Source: Metaphire vulgaris
Taxonomy: Eukaryota > Annelida > Clitellata > Crassiclitellata > Megascolecidae
Length of the DNA: 64,000 bases
Direction: 5' to 3'
Assembly (NCBI GenBank): GCA_018105865.1
Contig: CM030868.1
Location: forward strand, 9,674,245 to 9,738,244
In this document: positions 57,401 to 62,349 of the stretch, piece by piece
Layout: each line of letters opens with the position of its first letter
Position numbering within the stretch: the first letter of the stretch is position 1
The notes under the pieces: generated by a model
Databases searched by the model: none
The model's input: only the letters and a program-made list of their open reading frames with translations
What the model was told of the DNA's origin: nothing
Position numbers and translations under genes: made by a program

Positions 57401-60400
57401 ATTGCACATTCATCAGAATTCTAAAGGAATCATAAAAGATGAAGCGAAGACAAGCTTTAAAACACACACAAAATTAAAGAAATATCATAATAATTCAGCT
57501 CAAATGGAGCATTTTCTTTCACTCTGTGAATTCATTGCCCATGGATGTTGCTATACAATCGATGCATGCAAACAGAGTGGTAAAATGGAATAGAAAGGGA
57601 AGAAAATTAATTTAATGGCAGTGGAGCAGTGAGTTGGAGTGATAAAAAAACCTGAGATAGTTTAAGGCCTTGGATCATGAGTGGTTGGAGCATTGAGCAA
57701 AAATGTTTATTGCTCACGACCTGTTCAAGCCCATAGTATCCCACAATATTTCACCTTTTTAATCACTTTATATCATAGGCATTTCAATTTGGAACACTTA
57801 TTACTTGACCCATTAATTACAAACAAATCCATTAATTACTTCATGACACAAAATCATCGCTTGGAGTGTCCCTACTTATATTGTAACAGAAGACTCTTCT
57901 TTATGTGTCATCCTCTGTCAGAGAGTTGACAGTCATTTTCCTCCAAATCTCTCTATCATCTGTTGCTCTTTTTAGGGATCCATAGTTCTTTATGTTTGTC
58001 CAGTCAAAGATGTCGCCCATCCAGCTACTTTTCGGTCACCCCTTCTCCTTGTTTCTTCTATTCTACCATCCATTATTATCAGTGGTAGGTCTCTGGCCGA
58101 ACCTCTCATGACGCGACCAGTGTAGGACATTTTTCTTCGTATTATTTCCTGTTTCCAGGATGCTGTTATTTTGCTTCTTTCTAGATCTGTGTCGTTTGTT
58201 ATCTTGTCCATCCAGCTGATTCTCAAGATACTTCTGTAACACCATAAAACTTAAAGGCTGTGATCTTTTTCATAATCTTCCTGTTTATTGTTCAGGTTTC
58301 GCATCCATACGTCAGCACTGGGAAGATGTAGCATTGGATGAGCCTCTTCTTGCACTCGATGTTGAAAGACTGATGTTGAATATGCTGAAGACTCAGCGCT
58401 TCAAAAATAAGATGCTACAATATTTCATTTTGACTCATTTGAATGTTTGTGGCAATAAGTTCTTATAACAGGGCCTTTACAATGAAAGACAAAAGAAGCA
58501 TACCATAACAAAAGCAGACTATTGACAATGTATCCAATTAAGGGGCACTATTCACCCCATATTTATTTCAGCTCAGCCTTGTAAATTGAAGATTGTTATG
58601 CACTGTTGGATTCTGCATTCAAGCCTTATATAATAATAATGTGATTTAAAGTGGTTTAGGAGGCTAGAAGCATCATCATCAAAACCACCATGATGTAAAC
58701 ATCTGCATTCAATAACCTTTTGTTTATCCATTCAAGAATAGCTTCTTTACCATTTGAATCATCACTGTCTTTATTATTCTGTCATCCTCATTCTGCAGAT
58801 GTTCAAAATCGATAATTTTCTTTTTTTGATCTTCTCACAACAGTCTTTGTTCCCCAGGTCTTTGCGAATAGTATCATTTTTGATCAAATAACTCAGCATT
58901 TTCCTAAACATTTCATTTCAAATGTCCCCCATGTCTCACGATACATGGGTAGATATCAGAATAATTCAATCAATGTCAAATGAAATTGTTGGCAAAAGTA
59001 TTCCAATAACGTTCTTATCTCCTGAAAAGTCATTATCTTCGGTTATTAGATATAAAAAAACTGATGCAAAATTCAACTTTTCACCATCAACATGTATTTG
59101 AACTCCTTGAATTTCCCATTAATATCACTTTTGTTTTGCTCATTTAATAATGAATCCATATTCTTTGCTGAATCTATATTCTTCATAAGTTAGATCAATT
59201 AACAAATCGTCTTTGATTTTAATTATCCTGTTTTTGGCTTTTTTCCATAAAAAGATTTTAAAAACATTGAAATCTGCATTCAATAACCCAGTTTATCGAG
59301 ATAGCCTTTGAATCTGTTTACGGCAGTGGTTCCCAACCTTTTTTAGGCCACACCCCACCGAAGTCGTTTTAAAATCCTTATGTCCCCCTGTGACACATGT
59401 ACAGAAGCAATCACAGAAATTGTGTTATCGGAATAACATGAAATGATATGAAAAACAGCAACGACAGATACAAAACATGCAAAACAGAACTGAATTGCAT
59501 TAACATATATTACTCATTCAGTAATGAAGCTTCTTCTATTAATCTATATTCCATAAGTTTTTTAACACTCGTAATTTTAATTATCCTGTTCTAAAAATTT
59601 TAAACATTGAAATTGCCCAATTTCCCCCCTAAATAATGAAATTGCTCCCCGGTGGGGCGCATGCCCCCCAATGGGAACCACTGGTTTACGGTACTGTTTC
59701 AACTGTCACTCCCACCTTGTCCAAACTGTTCCATTTGTCCACAATCCTTGCATTAAAAAATTTTTCTTCCTTGGACCCACCCTCTGCTTAAACAATTTGC
59801 ATTTGTGGCCTCTTGTGCTGCTAAAGTGTGCCAATGTAAAGAATCGATTGTATGGCACATCTACTTTCCCAGTCATTATTTTGTATGTTTCTATCAAATC
59901 CCCTCTCTCTAAAAGCCTCTATAAATGTTATTAAATAGTCTTTTTTTTCATGTAGTACAAGTTGTTACCCATTAAACATAATCACCAATACAAATTTAAC
60001 GATATTTGTTCACAATGACAAAATTATGTGGCTATTTGGCTTCAGCATGTATAAGGTAGAGGTAGTCCCCGCACTTAAACGAGCATAGGGTTTCAAATGC
60101 TGATCTCCGGTAGTAGGCAAGCAGCAGGTGGCTTACGCCATTAATACAGAGTAGGTCACCATAACTTTCTCTAGGCCTGGTTTTACCTTTGCAGCTTAGC
60201 ACTGCTACTAATAATTTATCTACCTGCCTAAGTGATGAATGGCTTGGTTGGCCGCCAGCATCATGATTAGATCCCAGGATGGTCATTCATTCAAGTACTA
60301 ACTGCATTCGGCATTGCTTAACTTCGGTGTTCTGACGAGAACTGGTCGCACAACGCCAACAAATGTATGTCTCATTAATATCTCACAAATCAAGCAATCA

Positions 60401-62194
60401 GTGTCACTTATCTTATATAATAATTTCCTTTGTCCATTAATTAAGTTTTCCGTCATGCTACATGGCAGATTTTGGACGATGTCCTTGCTATAGGCAACCA
60501 AACTTTATAATGGGTGGAACTTGATGAAACATCCTGATTGGCAGATTGGCCCCAATGGGGAAGCGCCCTGATTGGCTGCACATTCTACGGCACCATTGTG
60601 GGCGCGCAGTACCCCATGTGGCGCCGTAGGCCCTACTGAGGACGCAGACCCCGTGTTGGGCCGTAGCCTGTAGGCCCTACTGGAAGGGGGTGCAGCCTCC
60701 CATTGCAAACCAAGCCCCAGCTGACGTGGAGGTTGTAGGCCCTACTGGGGTGCAGCCTCTCATCGGAGATCGAGCCCAAGCCTCCAAGGGAGGCCGTAGG
60801 CCCCACCGAGGGGCACAGCCCCACATGTGGGGCTGCAGGTCCTACAGGAGTGCAGCCTCCCATGGGAGACCAAGCCCCAGCTCCTGTGGGGGCCGTAAAC
60901 TCCACTGGGGCACAGCCCCCCCCAGGGGAGAAACAGTCCCAGCCCTCAGTGGGAGACAAAGCCCCTTTGGGTCCATAAGCCCAAAAGGGGCCGTAGGTAA
61001 CACTGGAGACCAAATCCCATTGGAACCATAGGCCCAAACCATAGTCGTAAGGTTCCGTTATGGTGTCCAGCCCCCTGTGGGGGGAAGCCACCCAGTGAGG
61101 ACAGAGGAAAAATTTTAAATGATAATCTACCATTCACTTTACATTTTCAGATTTTAAAAATTGTTATATGTAATAATATGAACTTTTGCAATAAATCGGG
61201 GAAGGAGATAGCCACTGTCCCCATCATTTTTGAGGGGTTAACAGCTAGTTAATATATAATACATAATTCATAAGCACATGAAGTTCAATTAGGATATATA
61301 ACATTGTACTGGTATTATGAACTTCCAATAATCAATCTATTTTTCAACTGGCCATAAAGTCAAATAAGTAACCTTTATAATGCAACTTGTAATTATAATT
61401 TCCTTACCATTTTTAGAATGTCACAGACCATAATTAGAAGCTTCTCAAGGTTAAGTTCTATGCCTCTTTCTAAAATGCCCTGCAGTTTAAACATAACATT
61501 AATGTAACCAATGTAGTTCTGCTTAAGAAGAATTCTCAGAGTTAACAGACTCAAAAAACTTACAAATGAAGATATATGGCAGCAAATTCTGCATGTATGG
61601 TGCTTCATTGTGTCCTTGCTGATCCCAACTGTATTATCAAGTGATTTATTAAGTCTGGGGCTTTGGTTCTACCAGACTAGTTATCAGAGTCACAGCGTGC
61701 ATCACAGAGTGGAACCAACAGAAACAATAGTACAACCAACATAATTTCCAATCATCCATTCTGTCTGTCATCATTAAGGTATCAGTAATACAATATAGTA
61801 TATTGCATTGCATCATATTGTATTACTGATGCATTATTGCATTGTATTACTGGTACTTTATGCCTTAACAATGAACAACAGTAGCAGAGTAGCCCCTAAC
61901 AGTGAAGGAATTTCACATAAACACCACACTAAGCTGACCAAGAATGAGACTGTGTCAGACATTCCACAGGATAAAGAAAAGCACCTAGAACTGAATGATC
62001 AGACCGCCATGTTGGAAGAGTACAGGGCCAAGATGGGTTCTGTACTGAAACTATTTCTTCTGTTTTGATTGGTCTGCATTTCATATCTCATATAACAATG
62101 ATACTAACAAAATCGATGATTAAGAATGTTACCATATTTCCTGTTCTGTAGCTAAATATCTGCTTATCAGCTTCATGAAGTAGGCGTACAATGT
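31460..62194 (-). CDS. GCKR: Glucokinase regulatory protein-like gene, 18 exons, N-terminus incomplete
   Basis: GCKR binds glucokinase in the nucleus and inhibits it; fructose 6-phosphate strengthens and fructose 1-phosphate relieves the inhibition. Exons in transcript order, high to low: 62194-62133, 61479-61408, 57420-57352, 54531-54458, 53767-53701, 53421-53273, 52741-52701, 49619-49555, 46449-46340, 45746-45645, 43988-43891, 40283-40207, 40050-39966, 37380-37324, 35674-35457, 33346-33307, 32495-32361, 31576-31460. They total 1638 bp (about 545 codons; human GCKR is about 625). SIS1 carries LSGCGTSGRLAF and the family signature EEPITGSTRMKCGT. SIS2 carries GIIDASECTPTFGAD-I-NDMRGF and ISTGAHILKGK. 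The C-terminal helical lid ends the protein. Bacterial MurQ has one SIS domain and no lid, so this is GCKR rather than a MurQ transfer. Open points: the 5' exon(s) are not seen, a small exon may be missed between 62132 and 61480, and the exon 14/15 phase is unresolved. Confidence 0.93.
31577..32025. other. Last GCKR intron, no recognised element
   Basis: AT-rich sequence between the last GCKR exon and a LINE fragment. Confidence 0.5.
32030..32340 (+). mobile_element. LINE 3' fragment with (GATGAT)n tail
   Basis: Plus reading PPPLQAKTAKFSDRS ... LRNTLLDNVKKANFF ... LNIHLFHILF equals the KFGERSF/LWNSLPD end of the 427-1035 family. The 3' tail is (GAT)10 at 32310-32340, 20 bp before GCKR exon 17. 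Confidence 0.78.
32361..32495 (-). CDS. GCKR: GCKR-like exon 17 (C-terminal lid)
   Basis: 45 codons between ttttgcag and gtattc, phase 0. KFGECSRNDAYSALLRSIYN is followed by TNSLTATQENMPVSEHIKTA and TNGLK. The S/A-LLR-x-I-Y/H motif is the helical lid seen in GCKR. Confidence 0.93.
32560..33306. other. GCKR intron, short palindromic repeat at 32800
   Basis: 'ttaagtggtttaataggatt' followed by 'gttgaaaaccactgtcactt' (32798-32848) is one copy of the short palindrome. Triple 'aagaaatgccaaat' repeat at 32660-32700. Otherwise nothing. Confidence 0.5.
33307..33346 (-). CDS. GCKR: GCKR-like exon 16, 40-bp microexon (NNKLFHRAVSLVQ)
   Basis: Acceptor tctttcag, donor gtatga. The first base completes Ser, giving SNNKLFHRAVSLVQ, which matches SNSKLFWRALAMLQ of vertebrate GCKR almost position by position. 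Confidence 0.94.
33591..33880. mobile_element. hAT-like MITE with two copies of the shared motif
   Basis: Candidate ends CAGACCTGTCTTTATG and the complement of TAGGACCGTTTTAAGG. It contains 'gatccttttttgcttatcaac' (33679) and 'gatgaccttttttgcttgtc' (33740). No clear target duplication. Confidence 0.6.
33965..34440 (+). mobile_element. RTE-like LINE C-terminal fragment
   Basis: Across three frames: VLMYGSETWTLTKATERKLE, then KAFGVKGNLLKTIRKQELEF-FRHLIRKDG and RKTRNREEWKLMVSDVAEEA. Tail 'ttacattacattacatc'. Opposite strand to the host GCKR gene. Confidence 0.8.
34475..34648. mobile_element. hAT-like MITE rich in 'agaccaagac'
   Basis: 'cagtggaaaaaaccactg' at the left, 'gatgtcacatcactg' at the right, with 'gagaccagagccaagaccga' repeats between. 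CAGTG/CACTG ends, target duplication not found. Confidence 0.6.
34649..34830 (+). mobile_element. LINE 3' end with (TTGA)n tail
   Basis: 'agatctagtcttaaaacata-cctatttggc' codes the FRSSLKTYLFG end of a CR1/L2-like protein. The 3' UTR runs to 'gattgattg'. Directly abuts the preceding MITE. Confidence 0.65.
34930..35170 (-). mobile_element. RTE-like LINE scrap
   Basis: The minus strand reads IRRQLEMCWRGYVHHMETIQIP, a worn form of RRRLxWxGHVxRM...RIP. Confidence 0.55.
35457..35674 (-). CDS. GCKR: GCKR-like exon 15 (ITLPRALF ... STGAHILKGK)
   Basis: Acceptor gttttcag, donor gtatgt, 72 codons then phase 2. Contains CITLPRALF, FKEIACKWTCNVISTGAHIL and KGKVYENFMIDVKV. The KW...ISTGAH block is highly conserved in GCKR and precedes the lid. 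Confidence 0.95.
36126..36405 (+). mobile_element. tRNA-derived SINE, family S1, second copy
   Basis: 'agatagcagagtggtaacaa', 'aggtcgcaggttcaactccc', 'ctggccccttatcagtaatc' and a final 'aataactttacttttt' match 16890-17195 throughout. Confidence 0.87.
36410..37310. other. GCKR intron, no recognised element
   Basis: If a microexon is missing between GCKR exons 14 and 15 it should lie in 35675-37323. I found no convincing candidate. Confidence 0.45.
37324..37380 (-). CDS. GCKR: GCKR-like exon 14 (tentative boundaries)
   Basis: Acceptor ctgtgcag and donor gtatct. In the only open phase it reads SKKFSGCSGQILITSVCCSG, placed where GCKR has an I-x-x-L-A-x-S-x-x-G strand. It leaves phase 1, whereas the next exon opens in phase 0. 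A weaker donor (gtttgc at 37336) would restore phase but shorten the protein. An unseen microexon or an indel is also possible. Confidence 0.68.
37905..38600. mobile_element. Long inverted-repeat element with (TAG)n in both arms
   Basis: Left arm about 38139-38252 ('ggtttcatgtcaatgttgg', (TAG)13, 'aaagtttaaatcaaacgcaa') and right arm 38430-38577, its complement, with (CTA)n of about 19-20 units in the same place. 'cagggtgtctcagaaaaaaa' at 37907 may be an outer end. Confidence 0.7.
38598..38717 (-). mobile_element. LINE reverse transcriptase N-terminal scrap
   Basis: The minus strand reads EGCLPASQKLAIVKPRLKQT then GLDESEMSSYHPISYLS, the start of a CR1/L2-type RT domain (A-I-V-x-P-x-L-K ... 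YHPIS-x-LS). Confidence 0.78.
38935..39262 (+). mobile_element. LINE C-terminal fragment
   Basis: LVYRCIHGLGPNYLASKF followed in shifted frames by LS/VRSAT..., FPVAGALGWNSLPG and FKTSYLV. CR1/L2-like 3' end. Confidence 0.75.
39605..39770. repeat. Compound (CTA)n-(CCACCG)-(AAT)n microsatellite
   Basis: (ACT)n, CCACCG variants, (ATA)n and (TTA)n in series. The open frames here on both strands are artefacts. Confidence 0.95.
39966..40050 (-). CDS. GCKR: GCKR-like exon 13 (IIPSLTPNDLIVFIS)
   Basis: Acceptor gattatag, donor gtaagt, phase 0 to 1. MKISVEYFEAEIIPSLTPND then LIVFISEN, equivalent to the ...ILPSLTEIDTVVFIF strand of SIS2. Confidence 0.92.
40207..40283 (-). CDS. GCKR: GCKR-like exon 12 (DINDMRGFVIGG)
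   Basis: Acceptor acattttag, donor gtaagc, phase 1 to 0. Completes TFGAD and continues INDMRGFVIGGFILMGNKQG then DLSHV, equivalent to DFRDVRGFLIG. Confidence 0.93.
40411..40803 (-). mobile_element. LINE family A 3' end with (TAAG)n tail
   Basis: The complement of 63390-63790: 'tttatatagagccctggaaa', 'cagccaggcaatagtcaaca' and a 'taagtaagtaaagtaaa' tail. Minus orientation, adjacent to GCKR exon 12. Confidence 0.82.
41180..41600. other. GCKR intron, no recognised element
   Basis: No coding similarity or repeat recognised. Confidence 0.45.
41615..41885 (+). mobile_element. Degraded tRNA-type SINE S2 plus short palindrome
   Basis: 'ggtttggggttcaaaccttg' (box B-like), 'cagtcaagtcagttgtgaat' and 'ggaaggaaaggcagcaaggg' match 26888-27165. 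It ends with 'gagtggttcactaggatctg' and 'gtgtgagaaccactagg'. Confidence 0.7.
42160..43225 (-). mobile_element. LINE family A, 5'-truncated at the YADD motif
   Basis: The minus strand starts at DDTQLF (43222) and reads [40 protein letters not shown], to a 3' UTR with a '(aaagt)n' tail at 42165-42190. About the same sequence as 62750-63790. Confidence 0.88.
43743..43803. repeat. (ATT)n microsatellite after short palindrome
   Basis: (TTA)n run directly after 'ttctcacacagggcagaccc-tattgaaccatttt' (43708-43740), one copy of the short palindromic repeat. 88 bp before GCKR exon 11 in genomic order. Confidence 0.85.
43891..43988 (-). CDS. GCKR: GCKR-like exon 11 (LGIIGIIDASECTPTFGA)
   Basis: Acceptor tttttcag, donor gttaag (weak), phase 2 to 1. 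GHIYYLSNTELGIIGIIDAS then ECTPTFGA parallels GHVYLVGWQTLGIIAIMDGVE and HTFGAD in SIS2. Confidence 0.93.
44205..44320. repeat. Direct repeat of 31 bp, spacing 72
   Basis: 'cattagttgcaggggctgga' (44212) and 'cattagttgtaggggctgga' (44286) with 'ggggagt' following each. Confidence 0.8.
44680..45140 (+). mobile_element. RTE-like LINE 3' end with (GATGAT)n tail
   Basis: Plus strand: MLIRRKMNFFGHVCRPEDNR, KIMLGAMDG, RGRPRRDGWMIPW and later QDRERxRQIVNQAVDT. The 3' tail is (GAT)n at 45097-45139. Confidence 0.83.
45141..45644. other. GCKR intron, AT-rich, nothing recognised
   Basis: A short AATAAT-rich stretch at 45362-45390. No other structure seen. Confidence 0.5.
45645..45746 (-). CDS. GCKR: GCKR-like exon 10 (linker to SIS2)
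   Basis: Acceptor actgtag, donor gtaagt, phase 2 to 2. CCTVKELIKAYEVVENVAFE then QVESMATLISIGGQ. Sequence match is modest, but phases fit both neighbours and the position corresponds to RCLLEILRTFE... of GCKR. Confidence 0.85.
46340..46449 (-). CDS. GCKR: GCKR-like exon 9 with GCKR/MurQ signature (PITGSTRMKCGT)
   Basis: Acceptor ttttcaaag, donor gtaagt, phase 0 to 2. EEPITGSTRMKCGTSTKILL then ESIFSCAMLKIFDHSQ. The segment around G-S-T-R-M-K is the GCKR/MurQ family signature; its Glu is catalytic in MurQ. Confidence 0.96.
46776..47097. mobile_element. Tc1/mariner (pogo/Tigger-like) MITE, TA target
   Basis: TA-CAGTCTACCCCCATTATTTC ... ATAATGGGGTAAGACTG-TA. The inverted ends with 'ttcgcc / ggcggg' are typical of pogo/Tigger-like elements. 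Confidence 0.82.
47235..48053. mobile_element. Long fold-back element, arms about 155 bp
   Basis: Arms 47235-47390 and 47901-48053 are complementary at roughly 85% (e.g. 'gataaaactcagtaggaatg' vs 'gataaaacttgataggaatg'). The middle holds no recognised coding. It ends at a short AGTGGTT/AACCACT palindrome (48053-48100). Confidence 0.88.
48150..48182. repeat. (GT)n microsatellite
   Basis: gtgtgtgtgtatgtgtgtgt run; followed 95 bp later by (TA)n at 48277-48300. Confidence 0.9.
48305..48832. mobile_element. MITE with 'gcatataagatgcac' ends and nested relative
   Basis: Left 'tactgtattatcttgcatat' and right complement 'taccgtgttatcccggatat' are imperfect inverted ends. A second similar start 'cgcatataacacgtgcgtta' lies inside at 48434. 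'cgtattatac/gcatattatacatagg' recurs. Related pieces at 5690-5800 and 51670-51780. Confidence 0.65.
48840..49554. other. GCKR intron, nothing recognised
   Basis: AT-rich sequence; no repeat or coding similarity recognised. Confidence 0.5.
49555..49619 (-). CDS. GCKR: GCKR-like exon 8 (FIINPIIG)
   Basis: Acceptor ttctttag, donor gtaagc, phase 1 to 0. It reads (V)LKLMSNAEKQGNAFIINPII then G, which leads directly into EEPITGSTRMK of the next exon. Confidence 0.93.
49993..51140 (-). pseudogene. hAT transposon remnant with transposase C-terminus
   Basis: The low end is CAGTGGCGGATCCAGGATTT, a hAT-type terminal repeat. Minus-strand coding near it reads ALSTLKQIRSWTCSTM, then FSLLNVEKEFSENLDFNSAV and DIFAKMKNR, like the C-terminal dimerisation region of hAT transposases (S-x-L-K-x-hydrophobic-K-x-W-x-R-S-T-M ... 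LLN/S-hydrophobic). A G/C-rich insertion (50500-50850) with several 'tgacaagcaaaaaa' copies interrupts it; more reading (KSFCQLYKQMPKDAVISKVH) lies beyond. Stops and frameshifts: dead copy. Confidence 0.7.
51295..51420. repeat. GAGA-rich stretch
   Basis: Repeated 'gagagggagagagatggaga' purine-rich sequence. Confidence 0.6.
51885..52160 (-). mobile_element. RTE-like LINE 3' fragment
   Basis: The minus strand reads IKERQIKFFGHMMRKEVLEN, GMVEGKRSKGRQRYKCVDKL and LLRITRGREKCKSM to a stop at 51893, the usual end of this element type. Confidence 0.82.
52701..52741 (-). CDS. GCKR: GCKR-like exon 7, 41-bp microexon (DVSIENWDKTFLQ)
   Basis: Acceptor attttcag, donor gtacag, phase 2 to 1. The first base completes Arg. 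It then reads DVSIENWDKTFLQ, equivalent to the P-I-E-D-W...TF region of GCKR. Confidence 0.9.
52893..53195. mobile_element. hAT-like MITE (TAGGGTTGCCAGAT)
   Basis: Exact CTCACAGC duplications (52885, 53196). Ends TAGGGTTGCCAGATCTCCCG and GACATCTGGCAACCATA. Between GCKR exons 6 and 7, 78 bp from the exon 6 donor. Confidence 0.93.
53273..53421 (-). CDS. GCKR: GCKR-like exon 6 (GITCGLSAPYVAGQLDYC)
   Basis: 49 codons plus two bases; acceptor aatgcag, donor gtgaga. GITCGLSAPYVAGQLDYC and IPILVGFNPIECAR are close to vertebrate GCKR (GLSAPFVAGQMDYC, LPVLVGFNP). Confidence 0.96.
53701..53767 (-). CDS. GCKR: GCKR-like exon 5 (SKELTEDDPISGIMDLEK)
   Basis: Acceptor cctgtag, donor gtaaaa. The first base completes Glu, followed by ALLMSKELTEDDPISGIMDL. 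The E-x-x-EDD/EDS...G motif follows the LIAGGD strand in the family. Confidence 0.93.
54337..54406. repeat. (TA)n microsatellite, about 34 units
   Basis: Uninterrupted tatata, 52 bp from the donor of GCKR exon 4. Confidence 0.95.
54458..54531 (-). CDS. GCKR: GCKR-like exon 4 (FHYLIAGEDE)
   Basis: Acceptor ttttag, donor gtgagt, phase 0 to 2. RTFNRRLLLVGRQPIFHYLI then AGEDE matches the FNQ...YTYLIAGGD region of GCKR. Confidence 0.94.
54690..55290 (+). mobile_element. RTE-like LINE C-terminal fragment
   Basis: Plus strand frames: INKKNNDGQRCNEMIRCKMM, INKRRIRESKVFPIALYSAK, RRIDAIEQWFWKKMLKILWT, then ARIMGAKIEALWTYY, RRGR and RWLDGI, ending RLETPIHGIIMS. Several frame breaks. Confidence 0.8.
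55285..55685 (-). pseudogene. Ty1/copia fragment: pre-integrase zinc finger and integrase start
   Basis: The minus strand reads TYGGKTVITAADLNGLYVLR, then HVWH-(stop)-RLGHRDSNAIRRLE, ERCESCIKTKM and LDLIHTDVCGPIQT. The H...H...C-x-x-C arrangement followed by L-x-x-I-H-T-D-V-C-G-P is the GAG-pre-integrase/integrase junction of copia elements. Broken by stops. Confidence 0.82.
55690..56880 (+). pseudogene. Ty1/copia fragment: linker, RT start and RNase H, with internal deletion
   Basis: Plus strand: EHIPLRRSERINKGKAPERL (linker), a 391-bp MITE, then VKEALSSENSEEWIKAMDKE and ESKW (start of RT). The RT core is deleted at about 56516. It resumes at YVALAEAVQEAPWIKRLLQD and continues to SKHIDVKYHFIRE and LTKPL (RNase H), with one in-frame stop and one extra base. 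A purine run 'ttgagggggtg' (56865) precedes TGTAGGGATAC, a likely start of the 3' LTR. Faces away from the 55285-55685 piece. Confidence 0.85.
55957..56347. mobile_element. hAT-like MITE in the copia remnant
   Basis: Exact GTAATAAC duplications (55949, 56348). Ends TAGGGCTGGTAACG and GCAGCTATA. Both arms have 'atcgattaatcgattaat'. Confidence 0.87.
57130..57325 (-). mobile_element. 5S-derived SINE, third copy, internally deleted
   Basis: The minus strand 'gaccagttcctaagagaac', 'gtttaagcagtgttgggctg' and 'aagctgcaaaggcaaa' correspond to 60365-60120. The central part is missing. Confidence 0.65.
57352..57420 (-). CDS. GCKR: GCKR-like exon 3 (LSGCGTSGRLAF)
   Basis: 23 codons, acceptor cctttag, donor gtaagt. 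NSDECAIVLSGCGTSGRLAF contains the glycine/serine phosphosugar-binding loop of SIS1, diagnostic for the GCKR/MurQ family. Confidence 0.95.
57600..57760. other. Possible worn SINE head
   Basis: 'atcatgagtggttggagcat' and 'acgacctgttcaagccca' are loosely box A/B-like. Not secure. Confidence 0.3.
57925..58375 (-). mobile_element. RTE-like LINE C-terminal fragment
   Basis: The minus strand reads LRISWMDKITNDTDLERSKI, IRRKMSYTGRVMRGSARDLP and IIMDGRIEETRRRGDRKVAG, with a frame break at 58200. Confidence 0.82.
58380..59320. other. GCKR intron, mostly unassigned
   Basis: Includes 'gtgatttaaagtggtttaggaggctag' (58639), half of the short palindrome. Around 58740-59240 AT-rich sequence has phrases like 'tctatattcttcataagtta' repeated at 59550; no identity recognised. 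Confidence 0.45.
59324..59683. mobile_element. hAT-like MITE (CAGTGGTTCCCAACC)
   Basis: Exact GTTTACGG duplications (59316, 59684). Ends CAGTGGTTCCCAACCTTTTT and AATGGGAACCACTG. A classic hAT non-autonomous end type. Confidence 0.95.
60012..60365 (-). mobile_element. 5S-rRNA-derived SINE, fullest copy
   Basis: The minus strand starts 'gaccagttctcgtcagaaca' then 'ccgaagttaagcaatgccga' and 'gttagtacttgaatgaatga', collinear with the 5S rRNA internal promoter (A box, IE, C box). The body has 'ggcggccaaccaagccattc', 'gtaagccacctgctgcttgc' and 'ggagatcagcatttgaaacc'. Confidence 0.85.
60540..61085. repeat. GC-rich minisatellite, about 80-bp units
   Basis: Diverged units built from 'gccgtaggccctactgggg', 'gcagcctcccatgggagac' and 'caagccccagct...gtgggg', about seven times. 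Far more GC-rich than its surroundings. The long open frames on both strands (to 166 codons) come from the repeat. Confidence 0.9.
61408..61479 (-). CDS. GCKR: GCKR-like exon 2 (helical segment before SIS1 loop)
   Basis: 24 codons between ctgcag and gtaagg: GILERGIELNLEKLLIMVCD then ILKM. The position matches the helix before the VVLSGCGTSGR strand. Compared with human GCKR about 12 residues are missing between this exon and the previous one, so a small phase 0-0 exon may have been overlooked. Confidence 0.82.
61868..62067 (+). other. Unidentified open frame opposite to GCKR
   Basis: From the ATG at 61871: MNNSSRVAPNSEGISHKHHT, then KLTKNETVSDIPQDKEKHLE and LNDQTAMLEEYRAKMGS. The amino-acid composition looks protein-like (charged, helical end) and there is no microsatellite. 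No family recognised. It lies in the intron between GCKR exons 1 and 2 on the other strand. Confidence 0.35.
62133..62194 (-). CDS. GCKR: GCKR-like exon 1 of those visible (IVRLLHEADKQIF)
   Basis: Acceptor gattgcag; two bases complete Asp, giving DIVRLLHEADKQIFSYRTG, which parallels the IVRLL-x-x-CDAEIF stretch near the N-terminus of vertebrate GCKR. Donor gtaaca, phase 0. The preceding exon must end in phase 1. It was not found in 62195-64000, most of which is a LINE. Confidence 0.85.
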
Positions 62195-62349
62195 CTGCAA
62201 TCATAGCACAAAAGATAAATTATCAACTGCAACAAACAGCTTGTAAAATCTAGTTTCTATATCTGTGTGCATGTTCTGTTTATGATAACTACATAAAAAT
62301 CAATCGTAAAGTTATTTAGCATAATTTATTTAGCACCTTTCAAATAACT

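Noticed and set aside
60290..60365. Functional 5S rRNA gene
   Set aside because: Only about 70 bases match, with many changes, joined to a SINE body shared with other copies.
60505..61137. Open frames of 113-166 codons on both strands
   Set aside because: They follow the GC-rich minisatellite period and have no recognisable domain.
31460..62194. Bacterial MurQ gene acquired by transfer
   Set aside because: The gene has 18 spliced exons, a second SIS domain and the GCKR lid, which MurQ lacks.
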